Source of the DNA: an uncultured Subdoligranulum sp.
GTDB lineage: Bacteria > Bacillota > Clostridia > Oscillospirales > Ruminococcaceae
Reading direction: 5' to 3'
Length of the DNA: 64,000 bases
NCBI GenBank assembly: GCA_904374465.1
Contig: CAJFFY010000013.1
Span: 30,040-94,039 of the forward strand
Shown here: piece by piece, positions 42,888 to 51,329 of the stretch
Numbering within the stretch: position 1 is the stretch's first letter
Layout: the number at the start of each line of letters is the position of its first letter
Translations under genes and position numbers: made by a program
Notes under the pieces: generated by a model
Seen by the model: the letters and a program-made list of their open reading frames with translations, nothing else
Database searches by the model: none
What the model was told of the DNA's origin: nothing

Positions 42888-44171
42888 TCAATACAGATAA
42901 TCAAATTCGTATTCGCCGATCTTGATGGTATCGTCTTCCTCGACGCCCTCTTCCACCAGCTTGTCCAGAATGCCGGAATCGCCCAGCTGGGTCTGGAAGT
43001 ACTGCAGGCTTTCGTAGTCCTCCACGTTGGTACCGGCCAGAATACGCTCCAGCCAGGGGGCATCCACGGTGAATTCGTGGTCTCCGGTGCGGGTAACCGT
43101 GAAGGGACGGGTGGGCTCGGCGCTCTTGTCGGGCCGCTTGTACTCCGCCTCATACACCTTGATGGGCGGCAGGTCTTTCAGCCGGTTATAGACCAGAGCC
43201 GGCAGTCCGTCCACCCCCTGGCGGGCCGCCGCCGAGATGGGCAGAAAGGTCAGACCCTTGGCCTCCACATAGTTTTTGAACTCCTCGATCTGCTCCGGCG
43301 TGGCGATATCGCACTTGTTGCCCAGCACAATCTGGGGACGCTGGGCCAGCTCGGCGCTGAAACCGGCCAGTTCGTGGTTGATCTGCTCGAAGTCTGCCTT
43401 GGGGTCCCGGCCCTCGCAGCCGGAAACATCCACCACGTGCAGCAGCAGGCGGCAGCGCTCCACATGGCGCAGAAAGTCATGCCCCAGGCCCACACCCTCG
43501 GCGGCGCCTTCGATCAGACCGGGGATATCGGCGCAGACAAAGCTCTGCTCGGGGCCGACCCGCACCACGCCCAACACCGGGGTCAGGGTGGTGAAATGAT
43601 AGTTGGCGATCTTGGGCTTGGCCGCCGAAATGATGCTGATGAGGGTGGACTTGCCCACATTGGGGAAACCGATGAGTCCCACGTCCGCAATAACCTTCAG
43701 TTCCAGCTGAACATGCAGGTCCTCCCCGGGCAGGCCGGGTTTGGCGAACTTGGGAATCTGGCGGGTGGGGGTGGCAAAGTGGGAGTTGCCCCAGCCGCCG
43801 CGGCCGCCGCGGGCCACCACCACCGGCTCGGAGCCGGACAGGTCGGCGATGACCAGACCGGTTTCCGCTTCTTTCAGGACAGTGCCCCGGGGCACACGGA
43901 TCACCAGATCATCGGCATCGGCGCCGCTCTGGCGCTTGGCACGGCCGTTTTCGCCGTCCTGGGCGGTGTACTTGCGCTTGTAGCGGAAATCCATCAGGGT
44001 GGAAAGGTTGTCGTCGGCCACAAAGATGATGTCGCCGCCGCGGCCGCCGTCACCGCCGTCGGGGCCGCCCGCCGCCACAAACTTTTCGCGGTGGAAGGTC
44101 ACGGCGCCGTCGCCGCCTTTGCCGGCGTGCAGCCAGATGGTTGCGGTATCGATAAAATTACTGGTTGCCAT
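42888..44171 (-). CDS. obgE: GTPase ObgE (CgtA)
   Basis: 427 aa from the ATG at 44171 (GAGG about 9 nt upstream). The glycine-rich Obg fold (KGGDGAVTFHREKFVAAGGPDGGDGGRGG) is followed by the G domain: G1 GFPNVGKSTLISI, G3 DIPGLIEGAAEG, G4 NKCD. The C-terminal OCT domain (about 355-427) is present, as in Gram-positive Obg. It acts in 50S assembly and stress response; neighbours are rpmA and rplU. Confidence 0.95.
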   Translation of the reverse strand: MATSNFIDTATIWLHAGKGGDGAVTFHREKFVAAGGPDGGDGGRGGDIIFVADDNLSTLMDFRYKRKYTAQDGENGRAKRQSGADADDLVIRVPRGTVLKEAETGLVIADLSGSEPVVVARGGRGGWGNSHFATPTRQIPKFAKPGLPGEDLHVQLELKVIADVGLIGFPNVGKSTLISIISAAKPKIANYHFTTLTPVLGVVRVGPEQSFVCADIPGLIEGAAEGVGLGHDFLRHVERCRLLLHVVDVSGCEGRDPKADFEQINHELAGFSAELAQRPQIVLGNKCDIATPEQIEEFKNYVEAKGLTFLPISAAARQGVDGLPALVYNRLKDLPPIKVYEAEYKRPDKSAEPTRPFTVTRTGDHEFTVDAPWLERILAGTNVEDYESLQYFQTQLGDSGILDKLVEEGVEEDDTIKIGEYEFDYLY

Positions 44172-44214
44172 TCGTTTACCTCGTACGGTGCCGGGCACCG
44201 TCTGTAATAAAAAT

Positions 44215-44240
44215 CGGGCAGGCCATGCCGGCCCGCCCGT
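44215..44240 (-). terminator. Terminator-like hairpin between rpmA and obgE
   Basis: Minus strand GGGCGGGCC / GGCCTGCCC-type stem followed by GATTTTTATT, 10 nt after the rpmA stop; it probably reduces read-through into obgE. Confidence 0.65.
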
Positions 44241-44249
44241 CTGGTTTTT

Positions 44250-44501
44250 TTACTGCTTGACCGTGCAGCGCTTGCGATCGCGGCCCATGCGCTCGAAGTG
44301 AACGCGGCCATCCACGAGGGCAAACAGCGTGTCGTCGCTGCCGATGCCGACGCCCTCACCCGGATGGATGTGGGTGCCGCGCTGGCGGACCAGAATGTTG
44401 CCGGCCAGAACGTACTGACCGTCGCCGCGCTTGACGCCGAGGCGCTTGGACTCGGAATCACGGCCGTTCTTGGTAGAACCTACGCCTTTTTTATGTGCCA
44501 T
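44250..44501 (-). CDS. rpmA: 50S ribosomal protein L27
   Basis: 83 aa. MAHKKGVGSTKNGRDSESKRLGVKRG is the L27 signature, with the N-terminal tail reaching to the peptidyl transferase centre. It starts directly at the mature form, without the cleavable nine-residue extension found in most Firmicutes, and the prp protease gene normally sitting between rplU and rpmA is missing (only 14 nt separate them). Confidence 0.97.
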   Translation of the reverse strand: MAHKKGVGSTKNGRDSESKRLGVKRGDGQYVLAGNILVRQRGTHIHPGEGVGIGSDDTLFALVDGRVHFERMGRDRKRCTVKQ

Positions 44502-44515
44502 TGTGCTGTACCTCC

Positions 44516-44827
44516 TTAGCCGTTAATCGCGGTGATTTCCACCTTGGTGTAGGGCTGACGATGACCCTTGCGGACCATGCTGCCTTTCTTGGGACGGTAG
44601 GTGAGAATGTTGAGCTTCTTGCCCTTGCCGTTCTTGACGACCTTGGCGGTGACGGAAGCGCCCTCAACAACGGGAGCACCCACCTTGACAGCGCCCTCCT
44701 CGCCAACGGCCAGGACCTGATCGAAGGTGACTTCGCTGTCAGCCTCAGCGTTGAGCTTCTCGACGTAAACCACGTCGCCAACCTTGACGCTGTACTGCTT
44801 GCCACCGGTCTTGATAACTGCGTACAT
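44516..44827 (-). CDS. rplU: 50S ribosomal protein L21
   Basis: 103 aa from the ATG at 44827 (GAGG about 9 nt upstream). MYAVIKTGGKQYSVKVGDVVYVEKL start and the conserved YRPKKGSMVRKGHRQPYTKVEI end identify L21. First gene of the rplU-rpmA-obgE-mrnC cluster, about 85 nt downstream of a consensus promoter start. Confidence 0.97.
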   Translation of the reverse strand: MYAVIKTGGKQYSVKVGDVVYVEKLNAEADSEVTFDQVLAVGEEGAVKVGAPVVEGASVTAKVVKNGKGKKLNILTYRPKKGSMVRKGHRQPYTKVEITAING

Positions 44828-44946
44828 TCGGATAACCTCTTTCAATAAGTCTCGCTGGACAGTAGGGCGTTGCGGCAAAACCGCACACTTTTCGGGCCCA
44901 TACCAAGCGGCTTTAAAACTATACCATACTCCGCCGGGCTTGTCAA
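44828..44946 (-). promoter_or_regulatory. rplU promoter and leader
   Basis: Minus strand TTGACA (44941-44946), 17-bp spacer, TATAGT (44918-44923). The roughly 85-nt untranslated leader could carry an L21-type autoregulatory structure, but I did not recognise its consensus with certainty. Confidence 0.75.
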
Positions 44947-44983
44947 GACCTTTTTGCCGAAACAAGGCCGCTGCAGCGTAATT

Positions 44984-45838
44984 TTAGTTCCCGCTGGCGC
45001 GGCGTGCCGCTTCCACCGTATTGAGCATGAGCATGGCCCGGGTCATGGGGCCCACCCCACCGGGCACCGGGGTAATCCAGGCGGCCTTCTCACTGGCGGC
45101 GGCAAAATCCACATCCCCGTGGAGTTTACCGTCAGCCCCGCGGTTGATGCCCACATCGATGACCACCGCACCGGGCTTGACCATATCGCCGGTGACGAAG
45201 CCCTCCCGGCCCACCGCCGCCACCAGAATATCAGCGGAAGCGCAGATTTCCTGCAAGTTCTTCGTTTTGGAGTGGCAGATGGTCACGGTGGCGTTTTTGG
45301 CCAGCAGCAACAGAGCCGCCGGTTTGCCCACAATGTTGGAACGACCGATGACCACCGCCTGTTTGCCGGAAATGTCGGTGCCGGTGGACTCAATCATCCG
45401 GATACAGCCCGCCGGGGTGCAGGGCAGATAGCAGGGTTCGCCGATCTGCATGCGCCCCACATTCACCGGGGAGAAGCCGTCCACGTCCTTTTCCGGCGGG
45501 ATGGCGTCGATGACGGCTTTTTCGTTGATCTGTGCCGGCAGCGGCAGCTGTACCAGAATGCCATGTACCGCGGAATCCTCGGCCAACGCCTTGACCTGGG
45601 CCAGCAGTTCCTCCTGGGTGGTGGTTTCCGGCAGCCGGATGCTGCGGCTTTCGATACCGCACTGGGCGCAGTCATTGATCTTGCCGCGCACATACACCTG
45701 GCTGGCGGGATCCTCCCCCACCAGCACCACGGCCAGGCAGGGCGTTACGCCTTGGACCTTCAGCGCTTCCACCTGGGCGGCCGCCTCCTGTTTCACGGCG
45801 GCGGCCAACGCTTTCCCATCGATGATTTTTGCTTGCAT
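44984..45838 (-). CDS. folD: Bifunctional methylene-THF dehydrogenase/cyclohydrolase
   Basis: 284 aa from the ATG at 45838. It interconverts methylene-, methenyl- and formyl-tetrahydrofolate. Motifs are VGEDPASQVYVRGKINDCAQCGI (catalytic Lys and Tyr region), LVQLPLPAQINEKAVIDAIPPEKDVDGF, VIGRSNIVGKPAALLLL and PGAVVIDVGINR. It lies 36 nt after lgt, probably co-transcribed. Confidence 0.95.
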   Translation of the reverse strand: MQAKIIDGKALAAAVKQEAAAQVEALKVQGVTPCLAVVLVGEDPASQVYVRGKINDCAQCGIESRSIRLPETTTQEELLAQVKALAEDSAVHGILVQLPLPAQINEKAVIDAIPPEKDVDGFSPVNVGRMQIGEPCYLPCTPAGCIRMIESTGTDISGKQAVVIGRSNIVGKPAALLLLAKNATVTICHSKTKNLQEICASADILVAAVGREGFVTGDMVKPGAVVIDVGINRGADGKLHGDVDFAAASEKAAWITPVPGGVGPMTRAMLMLNTVEAARRASGN

Positions 45839-45874
45839 AGACAAACACTCCCCTCTTTTATAGAACAATCCCGC

Positions 45875-47014
45875 TCAGGACAGCGAATCCTTTTCGGGTT
45901 GTTTTTCCTCCGGCTGTGCATCGGCTTCCGGCTCCTGCGGCATCTCCTGCACAGATTCCGGCTCCGGTTGTTCCCCTTCCGGCGCCGGGTCCTCCAGTTC
46001 CTCAATGTCCGGGGTATCCAGATCCAGTGCGGCAAGACGCGCGTTCATAGCATCGGTGGCTTCCACAAACTCCCGATGGGAAGCGTTGGCCGGCAAGGTA
46101 TCCACCGTAAAACGGTTGCCCGCCTTGGCCTGTTTCTGGATGTCCTGCACCGCCAGCGACACCTGCAGTACCTTGCCTTTGGCACTGCGCAGTCCCATCA
46201 GCAACAGGAAGAACGCCGCCAGCGCCGATACGTAGGCAACCAGTTGGCTGGCACGCAGCCCGGTGGTCCCGATGAGCAGCGAGTCGGTGCGCAGCCCTTC
46301 GATCCAACCGCGGCCCAGGCCGTACCAGATGGCATACATCAGGAAGATCTGGCCATGGAAACGGCGATGTTTCACGTACAGCGCCAACAGCACAAAGCCC
46401 ACCAGGCACCAGATGCTCTCATACAGGAAGGTGGGGTGAACCGGCATGCTGGGGTCCACCGTCATGCCTGCCGGCAGCGTGACCTGCACCGACTGCAAAT
46501 AGGCCTTGGTGCCTTCGCTGTACATGCCCCAGGGCAGGTCCGTGTTGGTGCCGAAGGCCTCCTGGTTGACAAAGTTGCCCCAGCGGCCGATGCCCTGCCC
46601 GATCAGAAAGCCCAGCGCCACCAGGTCAAACAGCGGCAGCAGTGGTACCTTGCGCCACCGGGCGGCCAGGCCGCCGAAGACAAAGGCGCCGATCACCGCA
46701 CCGTAGATGGCAATACCGCCCAGGCGGATATCGATCATTTCCCAGAGGCTGTGATACTCAAAGGGTGCCATGGCCACATAATACACGCGGGCGCAGACAA
46801 TGGCCATGACGGTGCCGATGGCGACCACATCCACCAGACGGTCCGAATCAATGCCGAAGTCCACCGCGTGGCGGAATGCGTAGAGCAGCGCCAGCAGCAT
46901 GCCCACGGCAATGATGACGCCGTACCAGTAGATGTTGAACCCGCCGATGGACAAGGCCACCCGATTGACGGTAAACTCCAATCCCAGTCCCGGGAATTGC
47001 ACATGGTAGACCAT
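45875..47014 (-). CDS. lgt: Prolipoprotein diacylglyceryl transferase with C-terminal extension
   Basis: 379 aa. Seven membrane segments; the signature is GRWGNFVNQEAFG, with the catalytic YGVIIAVGM and HPTFLYESIWC stretches. It transfers diacylglycerol to the lipobox Cys of prolipoproteins. After the last helix (about residue 265) a 110-residue cytoplasmic tail follows, ending in an acidic Pro/Glu-rich stretch; most Lgt proteins stop near 270-290. The tail's role is unknown. Confidence 0.93.
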   Translation of the reverse strand: MVYHVQFPGLGLEFTVNRVALSIGGFNIYWYGVIIAVGMLLALLYAFRHAVDFGIDSDRLVDVVAIGTVMAIVCARVYYVAMAPFEYHSLWEMIDIRLGGIAIYGAVIGAFVFGGLAARWRKVPLLPLFDLVALGFLIGQGIGRWGNFVNQEAFGTNTDLPWGMYSEGTKAYLQSVQVTLPAGMTVDPSMPVHPTFLYESIWCLVGFVLLALYVKHRRFHGQIFLMYAIWYGLGRGWIEGLRTDSLLIGTTGLRASQLVAYVSALAAFFLLLMGLRSAKGKVLQVSLAVQDIQKQAKAGNRFTVDTLPANASHREFVEATDAMNARLAALDLDTPDIEELEDPAPEGEQPEPESVQEMPQEPEADAQPEEKQPEKDSLS

Positions 47015-47059
47015 AGTTGTACTTCCTCGATTTCTTCTGTCGTTTTCCCTCTTACCGCA

Positions 47060-48346
47060 TCACTGCGGGTCGATCTGTACATAGGCGCGGTTTTCTTCCC
47101 GCAGGGCCGTCTGCATCAGGGCGTTGGCGTCCTCCACCGTCAGTTCGGCCAGGGCGGCAATCTCATCGGCCAGGGTCCGCCCCTTGAGGCAGGCAGCAGC
47201 CGCTTCCTCGGCGGCGTCGTCCACCGTTTCCACATCACCCAGCAGTTCGCCGTACATCTGGTTTTTCACCAGCAGGAACACTTCCGGGTCGATGCCTTCG
47301 GTGCGCAACCGCTCGATCTCGGCCTGCAGCAGCTCGGTCACCTGACGGGGGGTATCGCTTTCGCCGGTGAATGCCACGGCGCAGGCGCCCCGCACAGCGA
47401 TAAAGTCCCCGGAAAATTCCGGATTGACCAAAGCTTCGTCGTACAGTTTGCGGTACAGTTTGGTCAGACCGCCCACCACCAGGTCCCCCAGCATGTCCAG
47501 CAGCAGTTCCCGCTTGAGATCACCGGGTTCCAGCGGCGGTTCCCGGTACGCCACGCCGAAACAGGGTTTGTTCACCGGCATGGTCAACCGGGCTTCCTTG
47601 CGGGGCAGCGGCCCTGCCTCCGCAGGAATGTCCCACTGTACCTCATGCGCCGCACGGGCGCGGTAAAGGCCGTTGCGCTTGCAGGCTTCCACCGCCTGTT
47701 CCAGCGTGATCTTGCCCGCCACCGACAGCACCATATTGGACGGCGCATAAAAAGCCTTGGTACAGTTGTACAGCATCTGCGGGGTCAGGGTGGCGATGCT
47801 GTCCACCGTACCGGCAATATCATCCCGCAGGGGATGTTCCGCATACAGGCAGCGGAACAGGGCGTTGAGCAGCCGCCAGTCGGGGCTGTCGTCATACATC
47901 TTGATTTCCTGCCCGATGATGCCCTGCTCCTTGGCGATGGTGGCCTTGGTAAACCAGGGCTTACCCACCAGTCCCAACAGGATGTCCAGATTTTCGTCGA
48001 TCTTCTGGGTGGCGGAGAAGATATAACAGGTGCGGTCGTAGCTGGTGAAGGCATTGGCCGAGGCACCCGTCTTGGCATAAAAGCTGAAAGAATCCCCCTT
48101 GGGGGTCTCGCACATTTTGTGTTCCAGGAAATGGGCGGTACCCGCCGGCAGAACCACCGGCTTACCGTCCAGCACAAACCGACGGTGGATGGAGCCGAAC
48201 GCTGTGGCATAAATGGCGTGCACGCTGCTGTAACCGGGCATGGTACGGCACAACACCGTCAGACCGCTGGGCAGCACCGCCTTCTGGCAGCTGACCGCTG
48301 CGGCCGCCCGGGCCTGGGCCGCGGAGAACTGTTCCTTATTGGACAT
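47060..48346 (-). CDS. M16 family zinc peptidase (YmfH-like)
   Basis: 428 aa. The N-terminal half has the inverted zinc motif HFLEH (in GTAHFLEHKMCE, about residue 88) and a downstream acidic residue region (AEHPLRDDIAG), so it is the catalytic partner. Two M16 halves span the length. Its start overlaps the preceding M16 gene by 11 nt, and it lacks a signal peptide. Paired cytosolic M16 genes of this kind match B. subtilis YmfF/YmfH; substrate unknown. Confidence 0.88.
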   Translation of the reverse strand: MSNKEQFSAAQARAAAAVSCQKAVLPSGLTVLCRTMPGYSSVHAIYATAFGSIHRRFVLDGKPVVLPAGTAHFLEHKMCETPKGDSFSFYAKTGASANAFTSYDRTCYIFSATQKIDENLDILLGLVGKPWFTKATIAKEQGIIGQEIKMYDDSPDWRLLNALFRCLYAEHPLRDDIAGTVDSIATLTPQMLYNCTKAFYAPSNMVLSVAGKITLEQAVEACKRNGLYRARAAHEVQWDIPAEAGPLPRKEARLTMPVNKPCFGVAYREPPLEPGDLKRELLLDMLGDLVVGGLTKLYRKLYDEALVNPEFSGDFIAVRGACAVAFTGESDTPRQVTELLQAEIERLRTEGIDPEVFLLVKNQMYGELLGDVETVDDAAEEAAAACLKGRTLADEIAALAELTVEDANALMQTALREENRAYVQIDPQ

Positions 48347-49634
48347 CTTCGGCGCCCCCTTTCCCCTGTGTGCCGGGCTTGGCCGTCACCGCATAGCAAA
48401 CCGAATAACTGTAACTTTGCAGGGTCTGGCGCACTTCGTCCAGCGACACGGCGCTGGTGAGCACCTTGCCGTATTCGGGCGGATACAGGGGTTCGCCCCG
48501 GGTGATCTGCCCGTAGTACCAGCTTTCCAGGGCCGCCAGGCTGTCCCCCAGGGCGTCCATGCCGGAGAGCAGCCCCCGGCGACAGTCATTCACCTCTTCC
48601 TGGGTGATGGGGCCGTTTTTCAGGGCCTCCCACTCGGCCAGGATGGCGGCTTCCGCCTGGGCTTCCCTGCCGGGCTCCACCCCGGAATCAATCATCATGA
48701 CGCCGGTGGCCCGCTGGGCCGCCGACCCGCAGTAATAGCAAAGGGATTGTTTTTCCCGCACGTTGCGGAACAGCCTGCTGGTGGCGGAGCCGCCCAGCAC
48801 GCTCATGGCCACCCGCAGGATGCTGACGCTGGGCGGATCGGCATTTTCCCCCGCCGTAAACAGCATGCAGAGCTTGGCCTGGGTCAGACCGGGAATCTCC
48901 TCCCGGTACTGCTGCACCGCCGTGGCGGGCATCCCCATGGGCGGCGCAAACGGCTGCGGGTCCCGGGCGATGCCCTGCAGTTTTTGCAGCAGCAGATCTG
49001 CCACCCGGGCCGGATCCGCCCCCTGGACCATCACGTCGATGGTGGCACTGGACAGAATCCGGTCGTATTCCGCCTTCAGGCTGGCCGGAGTCACATGGAC
49101 CAGTTCGGCGGGATAGCCGCCCAGCTCAATGCCCGCCGGGGAATTCCCGAAAAACTTGCGGCGGGCCTGCCGTACACAGTAGAGCCGCTTGGAATTGAAC
49201 TCAGCTTCCAGACGGCGGGCCTGGGTTTCGGTCTCAATACGGACAGCCTCCGCATCGAACACACCGTCCACCAGGTATGGATCAAAGATGGTTCCGAAGA
49301 CAATGTCGGCATAGGCGTCGGTGAGATTTTCCCCTGCCAGAGCATAGGCGTCCTTGATGCCGCAGATATCGGCCGAGAGCACCCGGTCGGTGCCCGCGTT
49401 GGAGAGGTCCACCCCCAGGTCGGCGCCGTACAGTTCGGCCAGGCGCCGGGAAAGAGCGGTCATATCGGGGCAGGCCGCATACCCGCGCTCCAGTACCAGG
49501 GCCAGCACGGCGGCATCGGTGGCCGATTCTCGCCGTGCCGGGAAGCGCAGATGAATGGTGATGCGGCAGCGATTGAATTTTGCAGCGTCCAGTGCGGTGA
49601 TATACACCCCGGGCGCGAGTTGTTTCCGTTCCAA
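48336..49634 (-). CDS. M16 family peptidase-like protein, noncatalytic partner (YmfF-like)
   Basis: 432 aa. A TTG at 49634 is chosen because AAAGGA lies 8 nt upstream; an earlier in-frame codon lacks a site. The M16 fold is recognisable (AVLALVLERGYAACPDMTALSRRLAELYGADLGVDL; LSVLGGSATSRLFRNVREKQSLCYYCGS), but no HxxEH motif is present, so it should be the substrate-binding half of a heterodimer with the next gene. Confidence 0.85.
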   Translation of the reverse strand: MERKQLAPGVYITALDAAKFNRCRITIHLRFPARRESATDAAVLALVLERGYAACPDMTALSRRLAELYGADLGVDLSNAGTDRVLSADICGIKDAYALAGENLTDAYADIVFGTIFDPYLVDGVFDAEAVRIETETQARRLEAEFNSKRLYCVRQARRKFFGNSPAGIELGGYPAELVHVTPASLKAEYDRILSSATIDVMVQGADPARVADLLLQKLQGIARDPQPFAPPMGMPATAVQQYREEIPGLTQAKLCMLFTAGENADPPSVSILRVAMSVLGGSATSRLFRNVREKQSLCYYCGSAAQRATGVMMIDSGVEPGREAQAEAAILAEWEALKNGPITQEEVNDCRRGLLSGMDALGDSLAALESWYYGQITRGEPLYPPEYGKVLTSAVSLDEVRQTLQSYSYSVCYAVTAKPGTQGKGGAEDVQ

Positions 49635-49779
49635 ATTCGTATTCCTTTCAACCAATAGATATTGGTATTATACCGCTTGCCCCCACAAAAGTAAACCAAA
49701 CCACAAAAAAACTTGCCTGGATCTTTCTGCGTTGCAGCGAAAAGTATGCGGGATTTTTGTATTTTTTTGCGAAAAGCCA

Positions 49780-49810
49780 TTGACGGCGGCGGGGGCCATG
49801 GCGTTATTAT
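49780..49810 (+). promoter_or_regulatory. Possible promoter of the MATE gene
   Basis: TTGACG (49780-49785) and TATTAT (49805-49810) with a long 19-bp spacer; the boxes are tentative. Confidence 0.45.
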
Positions 49811-49836
49811 ATAAGGTATGGAGGGATTTTCCCGCT

Positions 49837-49881
49837 GGTCTGCCGGGCGCCAAACTTGCCGCGCCCCCTGGTGGGCAGACC
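49837..49881 (+). ncRNA. Compact structured leader before the MATE gene
   Basis: An outer stem GGTCTGCC/GGCAGACC (49837-49844/49874-49881) encloses a second stem GGGCGC/GCGCCC (49845-49850/49861-49866) with loop CAAACTTGCC and a 7-nt one-sided segment CCTGGTG. The weak ribosome binding site AGGGA starts two bases after the outer stem. Size and position are riboswitch-like; no known class was assigned. Confidence 0.4.
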
Positions 49882-49894
49882 CAGGGACACACAC

Positions 49895-51247
49895 ATGGAA
49901 AAGAATCTGACCACGGGCAGCGTACTGCGCAATGTATTGTACTTTTCGCTGCCTTATCTTTTGTCGTATTTTTTGCAGACACTCTACGGCATGGCCGATC
50001 TGTTCATCATCGGCCAGTTTGAGGGTGCCGCCAGCACCACCGCCGTTTCGGTGGGCAGTCAGGTCATGCACATGATCACCGTGATGATCGTAGGGCTGGC
50101 CATGGGCTCCACCGTGGGCATCGGCCGTGCCATCGGCGGCGGGGATCGCAAGCGGGCCACCGCGGTAATCGGCAACACCGTATCGCTGTTCATGGTGGTG
50201 GCACTGGTGTTGATGGCGTTGCTGCTGGCGCTTGTCCGGCCCATTGTGGCCATTATGTCCACCCCGGCAGAGGCAGCTTCCGGCACGGCGGCTTACCTGA
50301 CCATCTGCTTCCTCGGGATCCCGTGCATCACCGCGTACAACATCATCAGTTCCATCTTCCGTGGACTGGGCGATTCCAAAAGTCCCATGTACTTCATCGC
50401 CGTGGCCTGTGTGGCCAACATCGGGTTGGATTACCTCTTCATCGGCGTTCTGGGGCTGGGCCCTGCCGGTGCCGCCCTGGGTACCACCCTGTCCCAGGCC
50501 ATCAGCGTGGTGGTTTCGCTGGTGGTTATCCTCAAGCGGGAAACCGGCATCCGGTTGCAGCGCCGGGATCTGAAACCCCGGCGTCCCGTCCTGCGGCAGA
50601 TTTTGCAGATTGGTTTGCCGGTGGCGTTACAGGACGGCTTCATCCAGATCGCCTTCATCGTCATTACCATCATCGCCAATCGGCGCGGCCTGAACGATGC
50701 AGCCGCCGTGGGCATTGTGGAAAAGGTCATCAGCTTCCTGTTCCTGGTGCCATCCTCCATGTTGTCCACCGTATCGGCCCTGGGCGCCCAGAACATCGGC
50801 GCCGGCAAACATGACCGTGCCGTGCAGACCCTGCGGTATTCCATTCTGATTGCAGCCGGATTCGGGCTCTGCGTCAGCATCATCATGCAAGGAATTGCCG
50901 AACCGGTGGTGAGTCTGTTCACCACTGACGACGCCGTGATTCTGGCCGGCGGGCAGTATATCCGCGGATATATCTGGGACTGCCTGTTTGCGGGCATTCA
51001 TTTCAGTTTCAGCGGGTATTTCTGTGCTTACGGGCGCTCGGAAATTTCCTTCCTGCACAACATCTGCGCCATCCTGCTGATGCGGGTTCCCGGCGTGTAT
51101 CTGATGTCGGTACTGTTCCCCCACACGCTGTTCCCCATGGGACTGGCCACCGTGGGCGGGTCTCTGCTGTCGGTCATCATCTGCGTGGCGGCGTTTCTGC
51201 TGCTGCGCCGCCGCGGCGCTTTTGGCGGGGAAACAGCCCACCCGTAA
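49895..51247 (+). CDS. MATE family efflux transporter
   Basis: 450 aa from the ATG at 49895 (weak AGGGA 9 nt upstream). Twelve membrane segments in two halves; MATE landmarks are FSLPYLLSYFLQTLYGMADLFIIGQF and the repeat LQIGLPVALQDGFIQIAFIVI. It should export cationic compounds in exchange for Na+ or H+. It stands alone, preceded by a folded leader and followed by a terminator. Substrate unknown. Confidence 0.93.
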   Translation: MEKNLTTGSVLRNVLYFSLPYLLSYFLQTLYGMADLFIIGQFEGAASTTAVSVGSQVMHMITVMIVGLAMGSTVGIGRAIGGGDRKRATAVIGNTVSLFMVVALVLMALLLALVRPIVAIMSTPAEAASGTAAYLTICFLGIPCITAYNIISSIFRGLGDSKSPMYFIAVACVANIGLDYLFIGVLGLGPAGAALGTTLSQAISVVVSLVVILKRETGIRLQRRDLKPRRPVLRQILQIGLPVALQDGFIQIAFIVITIIANRRGLNDAAAVGIVEKVISFLFLVPSSMLSTVSALGAQNIGAGKHDRAVQTLRYSILIAAGFGLCVSIIMQGIAEPVVSLFTTDDAVILAGGQYIRGYIWDCLFAGIHFSFSGYFCAYGRSEISFLHNICAILLMRVPGVYLMSVLFPHTLFPMGLATVGGSLLSVIICVAAFLLLRRRGAFGGETAHP

Positions 51248-51268
51248 CCCAAACGCACACAAACAAAG

Positions 51269-51298
51269 CCCCGCACACCCTACGGTGTGCGGGGCTTA
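51269..51298. terminator. Terminator between the MATE gene and lysC
   Basis: GCCCCGCACACC / GGTGTGCGGGGC around CTAC; a T-rich tract follows on the minus strand (CTTTGTTTGTG), and a weaker one on the plus strand. Confidence 0.85.
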
Positions 51299-51329
51299 CC
51301 CTTTTCCCCTCTATGTGCGCGGAAAATCC

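Noticed and set aside
44870..48460. A 1196-codon open frame on the plus strand opposite rplU, folD, lgt and an M16 gene.
   Set aside because: It lies antisense to four clear genes, with no start signal or recognisable domain; a codon-bias shadow.
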